From contig CAVOJD010000009.1 in NCBI GenBank assembly GCA_963696075.1, forward strand, positions 186,001 through 250,000: a stretch of DNA of 64,000 nucleotides, in the 5' to 3' direction. Below, piece after piece: positions 38,063 through 46,292 of the stretch. This DNA is from CAJQQK01 sp963696075. Its GTDB lineage: Bacteria; Pseudomonadota; Alphaproteobacteria; Rhizobiales; Hyphomicrobiaceae. How positions within the stretch are numbered: the first letter of the stretch is position 1; every line of letters starts with the position of its first letter. Under the pieces are notes generated by a model. That model did no database searches. It was not told the DNA's origin and was given only the letters and a program-made list of their open reading frames with translations. The translations under genes were made by a program, and so were the position numbers.

Positions 38063-38884
38063 TTAGCTGTGGTGCTGGCTCTCGCGCTCGGGTGCGCGCA
38101 GCGTGAGGCCGGCGTCGACGACGAGCGTCTGGCCGGTGATGTAGCGGGCGCGGTTCGACAACAGGAAGCGGACGGCGTTGCCGATGTCCCAGCCGGTGCC
38201 CTCGGTGCCGAGGATCGAGGCTTCGGCGCGCTGGCGGCGCAGTTCAGGCGCCATGCCGTCCTTGATGACCATCGGCGTATAGACGGGGCCCGGGGCGATG
38301 CAGTTGACGCGAATGCCTTCCGGGCCATGATCGATGGCCATGGCTTTTGTCAGCCCGATAACGGCGGCTTTCGAGGTCGTGTAGACGGTCAGGCGGCGGG
38401 GGCGCAGGGCGGAAATCGAGGAGATGTTGACGATGGCGCCGCCGCCGGCGGTCTTGATCATGGCCGGGATGACGTATTTCGAGGTGAGGAACATCGCATC
38501 GACGTTGACCTCCATGACGCGGCGCCAGGTGGCGGGGTCTTCCTCGACGACACTGCCGCGGCTCGAGATGCCGACGTTGTTGTCGAGAAAATCCACACGC
38601 CCGTAGGTGTCGACGGTGAATTCGGCGATCTTTCTGCAATCCGCTTCCTGGGTCACATCCGCGGCCATGGCGGCTGCAACGCCGCCGTCCTTGGTGATCA
38701 TGTCGACGGTGCGCTGGGCGAGATCAAGTTCGCGGTCGACGACGACAACCCTGGTGCCGGCGCGGGCGAGCAGGATGGCGGCTGCCCGGCCGTTGCCGAT
38801 GCCGTCGCCGCGGGCGCCGCCGCCGGACACGATGGCGACCTTTCCGGCGAGGCCATCGTCGTCGAATGTCTGGACGTCTTCCAT
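38063..38884 (-). CDS. Short-chain dehydrogenase/reductase (SDR)
   Basis: 273 aa from ATG 38884 (AGGGAG upstream). Classical SDR: cofactor loop SGGGARGDGIG near residue 20, with Asp after strand 2 (VVVVDRE) pointing to NAD, DNNVGI in place of the usual NNAG, catalytic Ser in NISSISALRP near 140, and YTTSK near 155. The C-terminus has TGQTLVVDAGLTL. It heads a two-gene leftward unit with the NTF2-like gene. Alcohol substrate unknown. Confidence 0.92.
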   Translation of the reverse strand: MEDVQTFDDDGLAGKVAIVSGGGARGDGIGNGRAAAILLARAGTRVVVVDRELDLAQRTVDMITKDGGVAAAMAADVTQEADCRKIAEFTVDTYGRVDFLDNNVGISSRGSVVEEDPATWRRVMEVNVDAMFLTSKYVIPAMIKTAGGGAIVNISSISALRPRRLTVYTTSKAAVIGLTKAMAIDHGPEGIRVNCIAPGPVYTPMVIKDGMAPELRRQRAEASILGTEGTGWDIGNAVRFLLSNRARYITGQTLVVDAGLTLRAPERESQHHS

Positions 38885-39067
38885 CTTGTGCTCCCTGGCG
38901 CGTTCGCGAACGATGAGGGTCAAGAGTAGGGGTGGAGGAAATGATGGTGCAAGGCATCGGTCGCCGGAATCGCGCGGTGATCAGGGGGGCGATGGCGGGA
39001 CGATGGCGGCGGGGGGATGGCGGCGCTATCGTCGGGCAAGGCAGATAATTCAGGAGGCAAAGCAGCC

Positions 39068-39919
39068 ATGAAGCTGATGATGTTCACGCATGCGGGCGAG
39101 ACGCGGCTCGGCGTTGTCGAGGGCGACAATGTGATTGGGGTCAAAGGGGCCGGTGTGCCGGGCGATCTGGCCGGCGCGATCGCTGGTGGGGAGGCGGCGC
39201 TTCAGGCAATCAAGGCTGCGACAGCGGGCGGGGAACGATTTGCGCTGAGCGATGTTGCCGCGGCATTGCCGATTGCGAACCCGAACAAGTTCATCTGTGT
39301 CGGGCTCAACTATGCGCTGCATGCCAGGGAGGGGGGGCACGACATCCCGACCTATCCTTCGCTCTTCCCACGTTATGCGACGTCGCTGGTGCCGGCCGGC
39401 GGCAACGTCGTTCGCCCGAAGAGCTCCGATACGCTCGATTATGAATGCGAACTGGCGTTCATCATCGGCAAGGGCGGGCGCCACATCAAGGAGGCCGACG
39501 CGCTCGATCATGTGTTCGGCTACACGATCTTCAACGATGTCTCGGTGCGCGCCTACCAGCGCAAGACCTCGCAATGGACGCCGGGCAAGAATTTCGATGG
39601 CACGGGGCCGTTCGGGCCGGTCGTCGTCACGCCGGATGAACTGCCGCCGGGCGCGTCGGGACTTCGGATCACGACGCGGGTCAATGGTGAGACGATGCAG
39701 GACAGCAATACCGAAGACATGATCTTCACGGTTGCCAATATCATCGCGACGCTGTCGGAATTCATGACGCTGGAGCCGGGTGACGTGGTTGCGACGGGGA
39801 CGCCGTCTGGCGTTGCGCACGCGCGCAAGCCGCCGGCCTGGATGAAGGCGGGCGATACGGTCGAGGTCGAGATCGAGAAGATCGGCATCCTGCGAAACCC
39901 GGTCGTGGATGAAGCCTGA
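39068..39919 (+). CDS. Fumarylacetoacetate hydrolase (FAH) family protein
   Basis: 283 aa from ATG 39068 (GGAGG upstream). The FAH fold with metal ligands is seen: [14 protein letters not shown] near residue 78, [16 protein letters not shown] near 127 with the E-x-E ligands, [13 protein letters not shown] near 155, GTGPFGPVV near 180, and [15 protein letters not shown] near 240. Members hydrolyse or decarboxylate diketo acids. Its TGA overlaps the ATG of the next gene by one base, so the two are translationally coupled. Confidence 0.92.
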   Translation: MKLMMFTHAGETRLGVVEGDNVIGVKGAGVPGDLAGAIAGGEAALQAIKAATAGGERFALSDVAAALPIANPNKFICVGLNYALHAREGGHDIPTYPSLFPRYATSLVPAGGNVVRPKSSDTLDYECELAFIIGKGGRHIKEADALDHVFGYTIFNDVSVRAYQRKTSQWTPGKNFDGTGPFGPVVVTPDELPPGASGLRITTRVNGETMQDSNTEDMIFTVANIIATLSEFMTLEPGDVVATGTPSGVAHARKPPAWMKAGDTVEVEIEKIGILRNPVVDEA

Positions 39920-40947
39920 TGCGGTCTTCACGCGTCATCCATATGGTCTCCGCGCATGCGGAGGGCGAGGTCGGGGATGTCATCGTCGGGGGCGTGGCGC
40001 CGCCGCCCGGCGCGACGCTCTGGGAGCAATCGCGCTTCATTGCGCGCGATGAGTCGCTGCGCAATCTGGTCCTCAATGAGCCGCGTGGCGGGGTCTTCCG
40101 TCACGTCAATCTGCTCGTTCCGCCCAAGCATCCAGAGGCTGCAATGGGCTTCATCATCATGGAGCCGGTGCACACGCCGCCGATGTCGGGGTCCAACTCG
40201 CTTTGTGTTTCGACGGTGTTGCTCGAGACCGGCATTGTCGCGATGGAGGAACCGGTGACGCGGTTCAAGCTTGAGGCACCGGGCGGACTGGTCGATGTGA
40301 CGGCGCATTGCCAGGACGGGCGTGTCGGGCGCGTTGAGGTGGAGAACGTCGCCTCGTTCGCGGACAGGCTCGATGCGACATTGGAGGTCGAAGGGATCGG
40401 CACGCTGACGGTCGACACGGCCTATGGCGGCGACAGCTTCGTTCTCGTAGATGCGGCAGCGCTTGGCTTCGAGATCCGCCCGGACGAGGCGTTTGATCTG
40501 GCGCGAACGGGACAGCGGATCACCAAGGCTGCGACAGAACAACTGGGCTTTACGCATCCCGACAATCCGGACTGGCGCCACATTTCGTTCTGCCAGTTCA
40601 CGCGGCCGGTGGTGCGGGGAGCGGACGGCCTGTCCGGGCTCAACACGGTGTCGATCGAGCCTGGCAAACTGGACCGGTCGCCGTGCGGGACGGGGTGTTC
40701 AGCGCGCATGGCGGTGCTCCATGCCCGAGGTGAACTTCGGACGGGTGAGACGTTCATCGGGCGTTCGGTGATCGGGTCGGAATTTCACTGCCGGATCGCA
40801 GCCGAGACGCGCGTGGGGGGGCGGCCCGCGATCCGTCCGGTGATCGGCGGGCGTGCCTGGGTGACGGGGACGCATCAGGTGATGCTCGACCCCGACGATC
40901 CGTGGCCCGAAGGGTACCGGCTGAGCGATACGTGGCCGGGGGCCTGA
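39919..40947 (+). CDS. Proline racemase / hydroxyproline epimerase family protein
   Basis: 342 aa. Family motifs: [18 protein letters not shown] near residue 88 and [22 protein letters not shown] near 250. The first catalytic Cys of proline racemase is Ser here (M-S-G-S-N); the second Cys is kept (S-P-C-G-T-G). This Ser/Cys pair is known in hydroxyproline 2-epimerase-like members, while trans-3-hydroxyproline dehydratases have Cys/Thr. So epimerisation of a hydroxyproline or related substrate is plausible but not shown. It overlaps the FAH-family gene by one base. Confidence 0.88.
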   Translation: MRSSRVIHMVSAHAEGEVGDVIVGGVAPPPGATLWEQSRFIARDESLRNLVLNEPRGGVFRHVNLLVPPKHPEAAMGFIIMEPVHTPPMSGSNSLCVSTVLLETGIVAMEEPVTRFKLEAPGGLVDVTAHCQDGRVGRVEVENVASFADRLDATLEVEGIGTLTVDTAYGGDSFVLVDAAALGFEIRPDEAFDLARTGQRITKAATEQLGFTHPDNPDWRHISFCQFTRPVVRGADGLSGLNTVSIEPGKLDRSPCGTGCSARMAVLHARGELRTGETFIGRSVIGSEFHCRIAAETRVGGRPAIRPVIGGRAWVTGTHQVMLDPDDPWPEGYRLSDTWPGA

Positions 40948-41058
40948 GTGGAGCCAGCAGCGTGATAAGGCATCGTCGTAGACACGGTGTAGGCATTGCA
41001 AGGCATATTTACGGAGATAGCTACGTTTCGATTTTGGAGACGGTTTGAGGGGGATGAA

Positions 41059-41580
41059 ATGGGGCGGCTCTTGAGTGTATTTTGGATTGTGGTTCTATGT
41101 GTTTCAACCAATGCCTGCGGCAGGTCCGAAACGGGTAAAAAAATTGATGAAATGCACATCAAGATCGCTGCGAACCCGACTCAGTTCATCACGGCGAAGC
41201 ACGCGGAACTCTGCAAGCTCAAGGCCGAAGAAGGCGAAAGCAACTTAATGGGCACGTCCAAATTCCGGGTGAGCGGTCCGGTTACGCATTTTGAGGCCTG
41301 GAATTGCATGGAACGCCGTATTCCCGACTGGCGACACATTGGAGGGCCGGTGCCATATGCCTTGGCTGTGCCTGTCGAAGTCACGAAAGTAGCCGGCGTT
41401 CCACAATTCGGACGTCACGAGGGGCAGAAAATGATTCTAGGATGCTTTTTCGACGTCCGCGACGGTCAACCCCAATTTTTGCGCCTTCAGGATCTCACGA
41501 CAATTCAAGTCGGTCGTAGCATGCGAAAGGTCGCTGAATCTTGCGGCTATCGGCCTCGATCTTCGACTTGGGGGAGCTAG
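41059..41580 (+). CDS. Hypothetical exported protein, possible lipoprotein
   Basis: 173 aa from ATG 41059 (GAGGGGG upstream). The N-terminus (RLLSVFWIVVLCVSTNACGR) is a hydrophobic export signal ending at a Cys, but the lipobox is poor (T-N-A-C). No domain recognised. Five further Cys may pair. The coding DNA is visibly richer in A+T than the flanking genes and its codon use is less GC-biased, which may mean recent acquisition. Isolated between the racemase-like gene and a leftward membrane gene. Confidence 0.6.
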   Translation: MGRLLSVFWIVVLCVSTNACGRSETGKKIDEMHIKIAANPTQFITAKHAELCKLKAEEGESNLMGTSKFRVSGPVTHFEAWNCMERRIPDWRHIGGPVPYALAVPVEVTKVAGVPQFGRHEGQKMILGCFFDVRDGQPQFLRLQDLTTIQVGRSMRKVAESCGYRPRSSTWGS

Positions 41581-41663
41581 AGGCGCCTGCTGTGATTGGC
41601 TTGCAACGCATTTTGCCAGGCGGCTGCGGGCTAAGAGAGATGTTGCCGGGCTCAGCGCATTCG

Positions 41664-42317
41664 CTAGGTCCGCTGGTCGGATACCTCGATTTCGCCGCGT
41701 TGACCTGGGCGACCTCGCCGTAGCCGGATGTCGGTAATGGCTACGATGATCGCACCCAGGACCAGCGCGCATAGCACCACCTTGGAGACGGTCTCCATCG
41801 TGCCCTCGATGAGCAGGGCGTGGACGATGGTGGTTGCAGCAATGACGATGACGAGAGATGTGTGAATGAGGCGCCATGTGCGCGGGCGCAGGCCGAGCCG
41901 TGTGCGCAGCGCCACCATCGCGGCGACGGCGAGGATGGCCCACATTGCGACGACGCCCCAGACGGAAAACGGCGTTGGGGAGGCAAACAGGAGCGCGTCA
42001 ACGACGTCCGGCGGGCTGGTGATCCAGAGACCGACAATGTGGATGACGACGGCTGCAATCAAAGCGGTGCCGACCCAGCGGTGAACGCGCCGCGCCTGAT
42101 ACGGTGTGAAGCCCGGCAGGTATCCGCCGACGAGCAAGGGCTGCACCAGCATGAGCGCCAGTCCGATCACGCCGGCGAGCCCGGCGGCGATGTAGACCGG
42201 ATCGCGCCATTGCAACTGGGGACTCATTGCGGCTGCGCCGATCGGCACGGCGACGGCAACCGCAAGGGCCAGCCAGATCAGGGGGGCGCGCCGCGATTTT
42301 TCCGTGTCGGTTGGCAA
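41664..42317 (-). CDS. Ferric-reductase-like transmembrane protein
   Basis: 217 aa, about six membrane-spanning helices: WLALAVAVAVPIGAAA, YIAAGLAGVIGLALML, the His-containing pair RRVHRWVGTALIAAVVIHIVGL, VWGVVAMWAILAVAAM, and RLIHTSLVIVIAATTIVHALL. The His residues in helices 3 and 5 fit heme ligands of the ferric-reductase-like domain (as in MsrQ and Fre proteins). The start codon read here is TTG and therefore uncertain. The gene directly follows the Tat-exported protein gene (5-bp gap), so the pair may form an inner-membrane and periplasm redox unit. Confidence 0.78.
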   Translation of the reverse strand: MPTDTEKSRRAPLIWLALAVAVAVPIGAAAMSPQLQWRDPVYIAAGLAGVIGLALMLVQPLLVGGYLPGFTPYQARRVHRWVGTALIAAVVIHIVGLWITSPPDVVDALLFASPTPFSVWGVVAMWAILAVAAMVALRTRLGLRPRTWRLIHTSLVIVIAATTIVHALLIEGTMETVSKVVLCALVLGAIIVAITDIRLRRGRPGQRGEIEVSDQRT

Positions 42318-42322
42318 GACGG

Positions 42323-42811
42323 TCAGACCGGCTTGAGGACGAAGTGCGCCTCCAGGCTCTTGTCCTTGGCGCTTGCCATGACGGGGCGCAGGAAGACGGT
42401 TTCAAAGTCGCCGCTGTCGTAGGCAAGGTGGCCATGAGGCTGGCCGAAGGCGGGGACGATCTGCGGCATTTCAAGGCGAAAGACGCCGTTCTCGTCGGTC
42501 AGCGTGGCGCCGTGGCTTTGGGGATCGCGCTCGTAGCCCTCGGTTGTGTGGGCCCAGATCTGGATGCGCTGTCCCGCCAGGGGCGCGCCATCGCCGGCGC
42601 GGCGGACCGTACCCGACATCCAAAAGCCGCCATTGCCGATGCGCTCAACGATCGGGGCGCCGGGGCGATAATTGTTGGCGCCGCCGCGCATGGTGGGCGT
42701 CGGTTTCAGGCCTTTGGCGTGGGCGGGCACGAGAATGCCGGTGGCAGCCGTTGCAACAACAGAGCCGCCGGCGGCAAGAAGGCTTCGGCGGGTGAGCAGG
42801 GTGTTGGACAT
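42323..42811 (-). CDS. Tat-exported intradiol-dioxygenase-like protein
   Basis: 162 aa. N-terminal twin-arginine signal TRRSLLAAGG with a hydrophobic core and cleavage after PAHAKG. The rest looks like an intradiol ring-cleavage dioxygenase beta-sandwich: GDGAPLAGQRIQIWAHT, GYERDPQSHGATLTDENGVFRLEMP, and QPHGHLAYD. A Tyr and His residues in these places resemble the iron ligands of that family, but the protein is shorter than true dioxygenases. Export in folded form suggests a metal cofactor. It sits 5 bp upstream of the ferric-reductase-like gene. Confidence 0.75.
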   Translation of the reverse strand: MSNTLLTRRSLLAAGGSVVATAATGILVPAHAKGLKPTPTMRGGANNYRPGAPIVERIGNGGFWMSGTVRRAGDGAPLAGQRIQIWAHTTEGYERDPQSHGATLTDENGVFRLEMPQIVPAFGQPHGHLAYDSGDFETVFLRPVMASAKDKSLEAHFVLKPV

Positions 42812-43146
42812 GAGAGTTCCTCCGGGGAAGATTGGAGTTGCCGTGCAGTCACGAAAGCATCCGTAAGCTCAATTCAGCATATGGGTGTGTTCGATGGCAT
42901 TTCCATAACGGGTGCGGCGAAGGTGTCAGCAGACCCGTCTAACAAGTCTGTGATTGGGCAGCGTTCGGTCTGGGCGTGTTCCGTCGCTCCCAGCCTGTCT
43001 CTATGCGGCGGGACGCGGGCTGTAGTATCGCACGACCGGATGCGACATCTGGTCGTGTTCTTGGCGTCAACCCAGACTGTGATGCCTCGAACGCTTGGCA
43101 CGGTGCCGGCAGGACCGATGGAGCCGGCAGTCCGGGCAAGTGGCCC
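42812..43146. other. Intergenic region with no recognised feature
   Basis: 335 bp upstream of the Tat-exported protein gene and after the second SDR. I see no ORF with a ribosome-binding site, and no repeat. Confidence 0.4.
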
Positions 43147-43914
43147 CTAGGGGGCGATGGTTACGCCGCCGTCGGCAATGATGCCCTGGCCTGTAATGAA
43201 CTTACCGGCCCGGCTCGCCAGGAAGGCGGCAATGCCGCCGATGTCGTCCGGGTCGCCAAGGCGGCGCAGCGGGGTGCGTGCCTCGCGGTCTTCGCGCAGT
43301 TTCGGGTTTTCCCACAGCGCGCGCGCGAAGTCGGTTTTGACGAGGCCGGGCAGGATGCAATTGACGCGGATGTTCTTGGGGCCCCACTCGACCGCCAGCG
43401 CGCGGGCGATGCCAAGGTCGGCAGCCTTCGAAATGCCGTATGCGCCGAGCGTGGAAGACCCCTTTACGGCGCCAATCGACGAGACGATCAGGAACGTGCC
43501 GCCGCCCTGCTCGGCCATATGCGGCATGCCGGCATTGGCGAACCAGATGGCGCTTTGCACGTTGGACGTCATGATCTTGTCGAAGGCATCGTCGGGAAGG
43601 TCGGCGAGGGGTCCGTAGACAGGGTTGACGGCCGCGTTGGCGACGAACGTGTCGAGGCGGCCCCATTTGGCGACGGTTTCCTTGACGAGGTTTTCACATT
43701 CCTCGCGGCGCGAGATGTTGCAGGCAATGGCGATCGCGGTGCCGCCTGCCTTCTCGATTTCCTCGACAACGGCTTCACAGGCATCGAGCTTGCGGCTCGA
43801 GATCACCACTTTCGCGCCCATGGCGGCGAGGTGGTGGGCGATTGATTTGCCGATGCCACGGCTGCCGCCGGTGACGATGGCGACCTGGTCTTTCAGGGAG
43901 AACGGGTTGTCCAT
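43147..43914 (-). CDS. Short-chain dehydrogenase/reductase (SDR)
   Basis: 255 aa from ATG 43914 (AAGGAAC upstream). Classical SDR: TGGSRGIGKSIAHHLA near residue 14, SSRK after strand 2 suggesting NADPH, NAAVN in place of NNAG near 92, catalytic Ser in IVSSIGAVKG near 145, YGISK near 160, and NCILPGLVKTDFA with TGQGIIADGG at the end. It resembles glucose/ribitol dehydrogenase-like or 3-oxoacyl reductase-like SDRs; substrate unknown. It stands alone. Confidence 0.92.
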   Translation of the reverse strand: MDNPFSLKDQVAIVTGGSRGIGKSIAHHLAAMGAKVVISSRKLDACEAVVEEIEKAGGTAIAIACNISRREECENLVKETVAKWGRLDTFVANAAVNPVYGPLADLPDDAFDKIMTSNVQSAIWFANAGMPHMAEQGGGTFLIVSSIGAVKGSSTLGAYGISKAADLGIARALAVEWGPKNIRVNCILPGLVKTDFARALWENPKLREDREARTPLRRLGDPDDIGGIAAFLASRAGKFITGQGIIADGGVTIAP

Positions 43915-44212
43915 GACTTGTTCCTTTCGGCTGCATTCGTTGCGCGCGGTTCTGCCGACTGTGCAACACTGAAGCGATCGGGACAATCGGACTGAGGATC
44001 AGGTTGGGGGGAGGTTTGGCGGGCGGCCATCATCATCAGTGTGGTGGGGCGCGTTTGATGCCTGGGGAGCCTGGGGCTCCTGTGGCCCCTCGAGGAATTG
44101 GATTTGCGTGATGCGGCGCGCCAAGCGATAAAGCGGGTTGGGGGACGACGCGGATCATGGGGAATGGCCCATTGGTTCAATCAATTCGCGGGGATCAGTG
44201 GAGATTTCGCGT

Positions 44213-44377
44213 ATGTGGCTGTTGGTGGTGGCGCTGGTTGCAACCTTCATTATCGTTGCAATGTTCCTGGTCGAACTCGGACTGTTCCCGTGGCTTGCGA
44301 TCCTGGTTTCTATACCGATTGCGTTTGGCGTCGGGTTCGTGCTCAGCCGCGTCCTGCGCGGGAGCGGGGCTCTTTGA
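44213..44377 (+). CDS. Small two-helix membrane protein
   Basis: 54 aa from ATG 44213 with GGAG about 10 nt upstream. Nearly all of it is two hydrophobic helices (LLVVALVATFIIVAMFLVEL and FPWLAILVSIPIAFGVGFVL). Its TGA is the first codon of the tandem-repeat array that follows. No family recognised; existence moderate. Confidence 0.4.
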   Translation: MWLLVVALVATFIIVAMFLVELGLFPWLAILVSIPIAFGVGFVLSRVLRGSGAL

Positions 44378-44702
44378 TTTCGCTCACGGGCTATTCCGCG
44401 CTGCTGTGCAGCGCGGGCCCTCCGCGGGGGCGGCGCTCAGCGCCAGGTCGCGGTTGCTCCCGGACAGCGTTGCCGTCGTTTTGATTGCGTGATTTCGCTC
44501 GCGAGCTGATCCCGGGCTGCGGCCGGGGTCCTCCGCGGGGGCGGCGCTCCGCGCCAGGTCGCGGTTGCTCCCGGACAGCGTTGTCGTCGTTTTGATTGCG
44601 TGATTTCGCTCGCGGGCTGATCCCGGCCTGCGGCCGGGGCTCTCCGCAGGGGCGGCGCTCAGCGCCGGGTCGCGGTTGCTCCCGGACGGCGTTGGCGTCG
44701 TT
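44375..44702. repeat. ~111-bp tandem repeat, three copies
   Basis: Three direct copies start at 44375, 44490 and 44601, each beginning TGATTTCGCTC and ending near CGTTGnCGTCGTT. Copy 1 is 115 nt (a 4-nt insertion in a GCGCGG palindromic part), copy 2 is 111 nt, copy 3 is cut short. Each unit has GC-rich inverted segments (CCGCGGGGGCGG, GGCGCTnnGCGCC). Confidence 0.85.
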
Positions 44703-44763
44703 GGGACGGGCGGGGGTTGGCCGGTCCGTTCGTTGGGCCGTAGGCTTGCTGCTGCGGTAGGCG

Positions 44764-46179
44764 TCAGACGGTGACGACGCGCAGGTTGTTGGTCGAGCCG
44801 GGTGTGCCGTAGGGGACGCCGAAGATGATCACGATGCGGTCGCCCTGCTTGGCAAAGCCATCCTTCACCGCCAACTCAACGCCGCGTTCGACCATTGCGT
44901 CATATTCGGGCGTCATATCGATGCGTACGCTGTGGGCGCCCCAGAGCAGGGCCAGGCGGCGGGCGATGGTGATTTCATTTGTCGCGGTCAGGATGGGCAC
45001 GGGCGGGCGCTTGCGGGCAATCCGGTAGGCGGTGGTGCCGCGCGCGGTGAAGGCCACGATCGTGGTTGCGCCGATCTTGTTGGCAACGTCGGCGGCGGCC
45101 TCGGAGACGGCGTGATGGATCGAGGGGTCGAGGACCGGCTCCAGCGCGTCGATGATCATGCGATAAGCCTGATGGCTTTCGGTGTTGAGGATGATGCGGT
45201 TCATCATCTCGACGGACTCGACGGGGAAATCGCCGACGGCGGATTCCGCCGATAGCATGACGGCATCGGCGCCCTCATAGATCGCGGTTGCGACGTCCGA
45301 GGCTTCGGCGCGAGTTGGGGCGGGCGCTGAGACCATCGAGTTGAGCATCTGGGTTGCGACCACGACGGGCTTGGCAGCGAGCCGGCAGAGCCGGATCAGC
45401 TCTTTCTGGCGGCCGGGGACCTGCTCAGGCGGAATTTCAACGCCGAGATCACCGCGCGCGACCATCAAGGCATCGGACAGAGCGACAATGTCGTCGATGC
45501 GGTCGAGGGCTGCGGGCTTCTCGATCTTGGCCATGATGCCGGCCTGGTCGCCGACAATCTGGCGCGCTTCCATGATGTCGGAGGGGCGCTGGACAAAGGA
45601 GAGCGCCAGCCAGTCGATACCGAGGGAAAGGCCGAATTCGAGGTCTTTGCGGTCCTTTGGCGTCAGCGGCGAGAGGTCGAGGACGGTGTCGGGGACGTTG
45701 ACGCCCTTGCGGTTGGAGATGACGCCGCCGTTGATGACTTCGGCGACGATGGCGTCACCGTCAAAGCCTGTCACTTTGAGCTGGAGGCGGCCGTCGTCAA
45801 TCAACAGGCGATGGCCGGGCATGGCAGAGGCGAAGATTTCGGGATGAGGCAGGGGGATGGCGTTTGCATCACCCTCCTGGCCGTCGGGTACGAAACGGAT
45901 GGTGTCGCCTTTTGCAACAGTGATGCGGCCATCCTTGATGGTGCCGACGCGGATCTTCGGGCCCTGGAGATCCTGGAGGATGCCGATGGGACGGCCTTCG
46001 GTCTCTTCAAGTTCGCGGATGGCGCGATGGACGGCGGCGTGATCTTCGTGGGCGCCGTGCGAGAAATTGAGGCGAAAGACATCGACGCCGGCGAGAAAGA
46101 GACGGCTGAGCATCTCGGGGCTTGAGCTGGCCGGGCCGACGGTTGCGACAATCTTGGCGCGCCGGTTGCGTCGCTGCAT
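44764..46179 (-). CDS. pyk: Pyruvate kinase
   Basis: 471 aa. Makes pyruvate and ATP from phosphoenolpyruvate. Seen: KIVATVGPASSSPEML at the N-terminus, FRLNFSHGAHEDH near residue 35, the K/Mg region AKIEKPAALDRIDDIV near 220, GDLGVEIPPEQVPGRQK near 245, KPVVVATQMLNSM near 270, ADAVMLSAESAVGDFPVE near 310. The C-terminal allosteric domain is present (TTAYRIARKRPPVPILT). It is the last gene of a leftward operon with glcF 113 bp upstream, placing the final step of glycerate use in the same unit. Confidence 0.97.
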   Translation of the reverse strand: MQRRNRRAKIVATVGPASSSPEMLSRLFLAGVDVFRLNFSHGAHEDHAAVHRAIRELEETEGRPIGILQDLQGPKIRVGTIKDGRITVAKGDTIRFVPDGQEGDANAIPLPHPEIFASAMPGHRLLIDDGRLQLKVTGFDGDAIVAEVINGGVISNRKGVNVPDTVLDLSPLTPKDRKDLEFGLSLGIDWLALSFVQRPSDIMEARQIVGDQAGIMAKIEKPAALDRIDDIVALSDALMVARGDLGVEIPPEQVPGRQKELIRLCRLAAKPVVVATQMLNSMVSAPAPTRAEASDVATAIYEGADAVMLSAESAVGDFPVESVEMMNRIILNTESHQAYRMIIDALEPVLDPSIHHAVSEAAADVANKIGATTIVAFTARGTTAYRIARKRPPVPILTATNEITIARRLALLWGAHSVRIDMTPEYDAMVERGVELAVKDGFAKQGDRIVIIFGVPYGTPGSTNNLRVVTV

Positions 46180-46292
46180 GGTGCATCCTTTCGGGTTGGC
46201 CGAAGCCTGGCTATTGGCCCGCGGCTCAGGGGAGTCGCGGGGCCGTATGGCTGTGCTCTAGCGCACTCGGGGCGCTTTGCAACCGATTCCTA

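Noticed and set aside
41059..41580. Classifying the 173-aa protein as a lipoprotein
   Set aside because: The Cys is at the end of the hydrophobic segment, but the three residues before it (T-N-A) do not form a good lipobox. It is left as possible only.
44138..44212. Upstream extension of the small membrane protein from a TTG at 44138
   Set aside because: No ribosome-binding site precedes the TTG, and the extension is hydrophilic and off-pattern for the protein.
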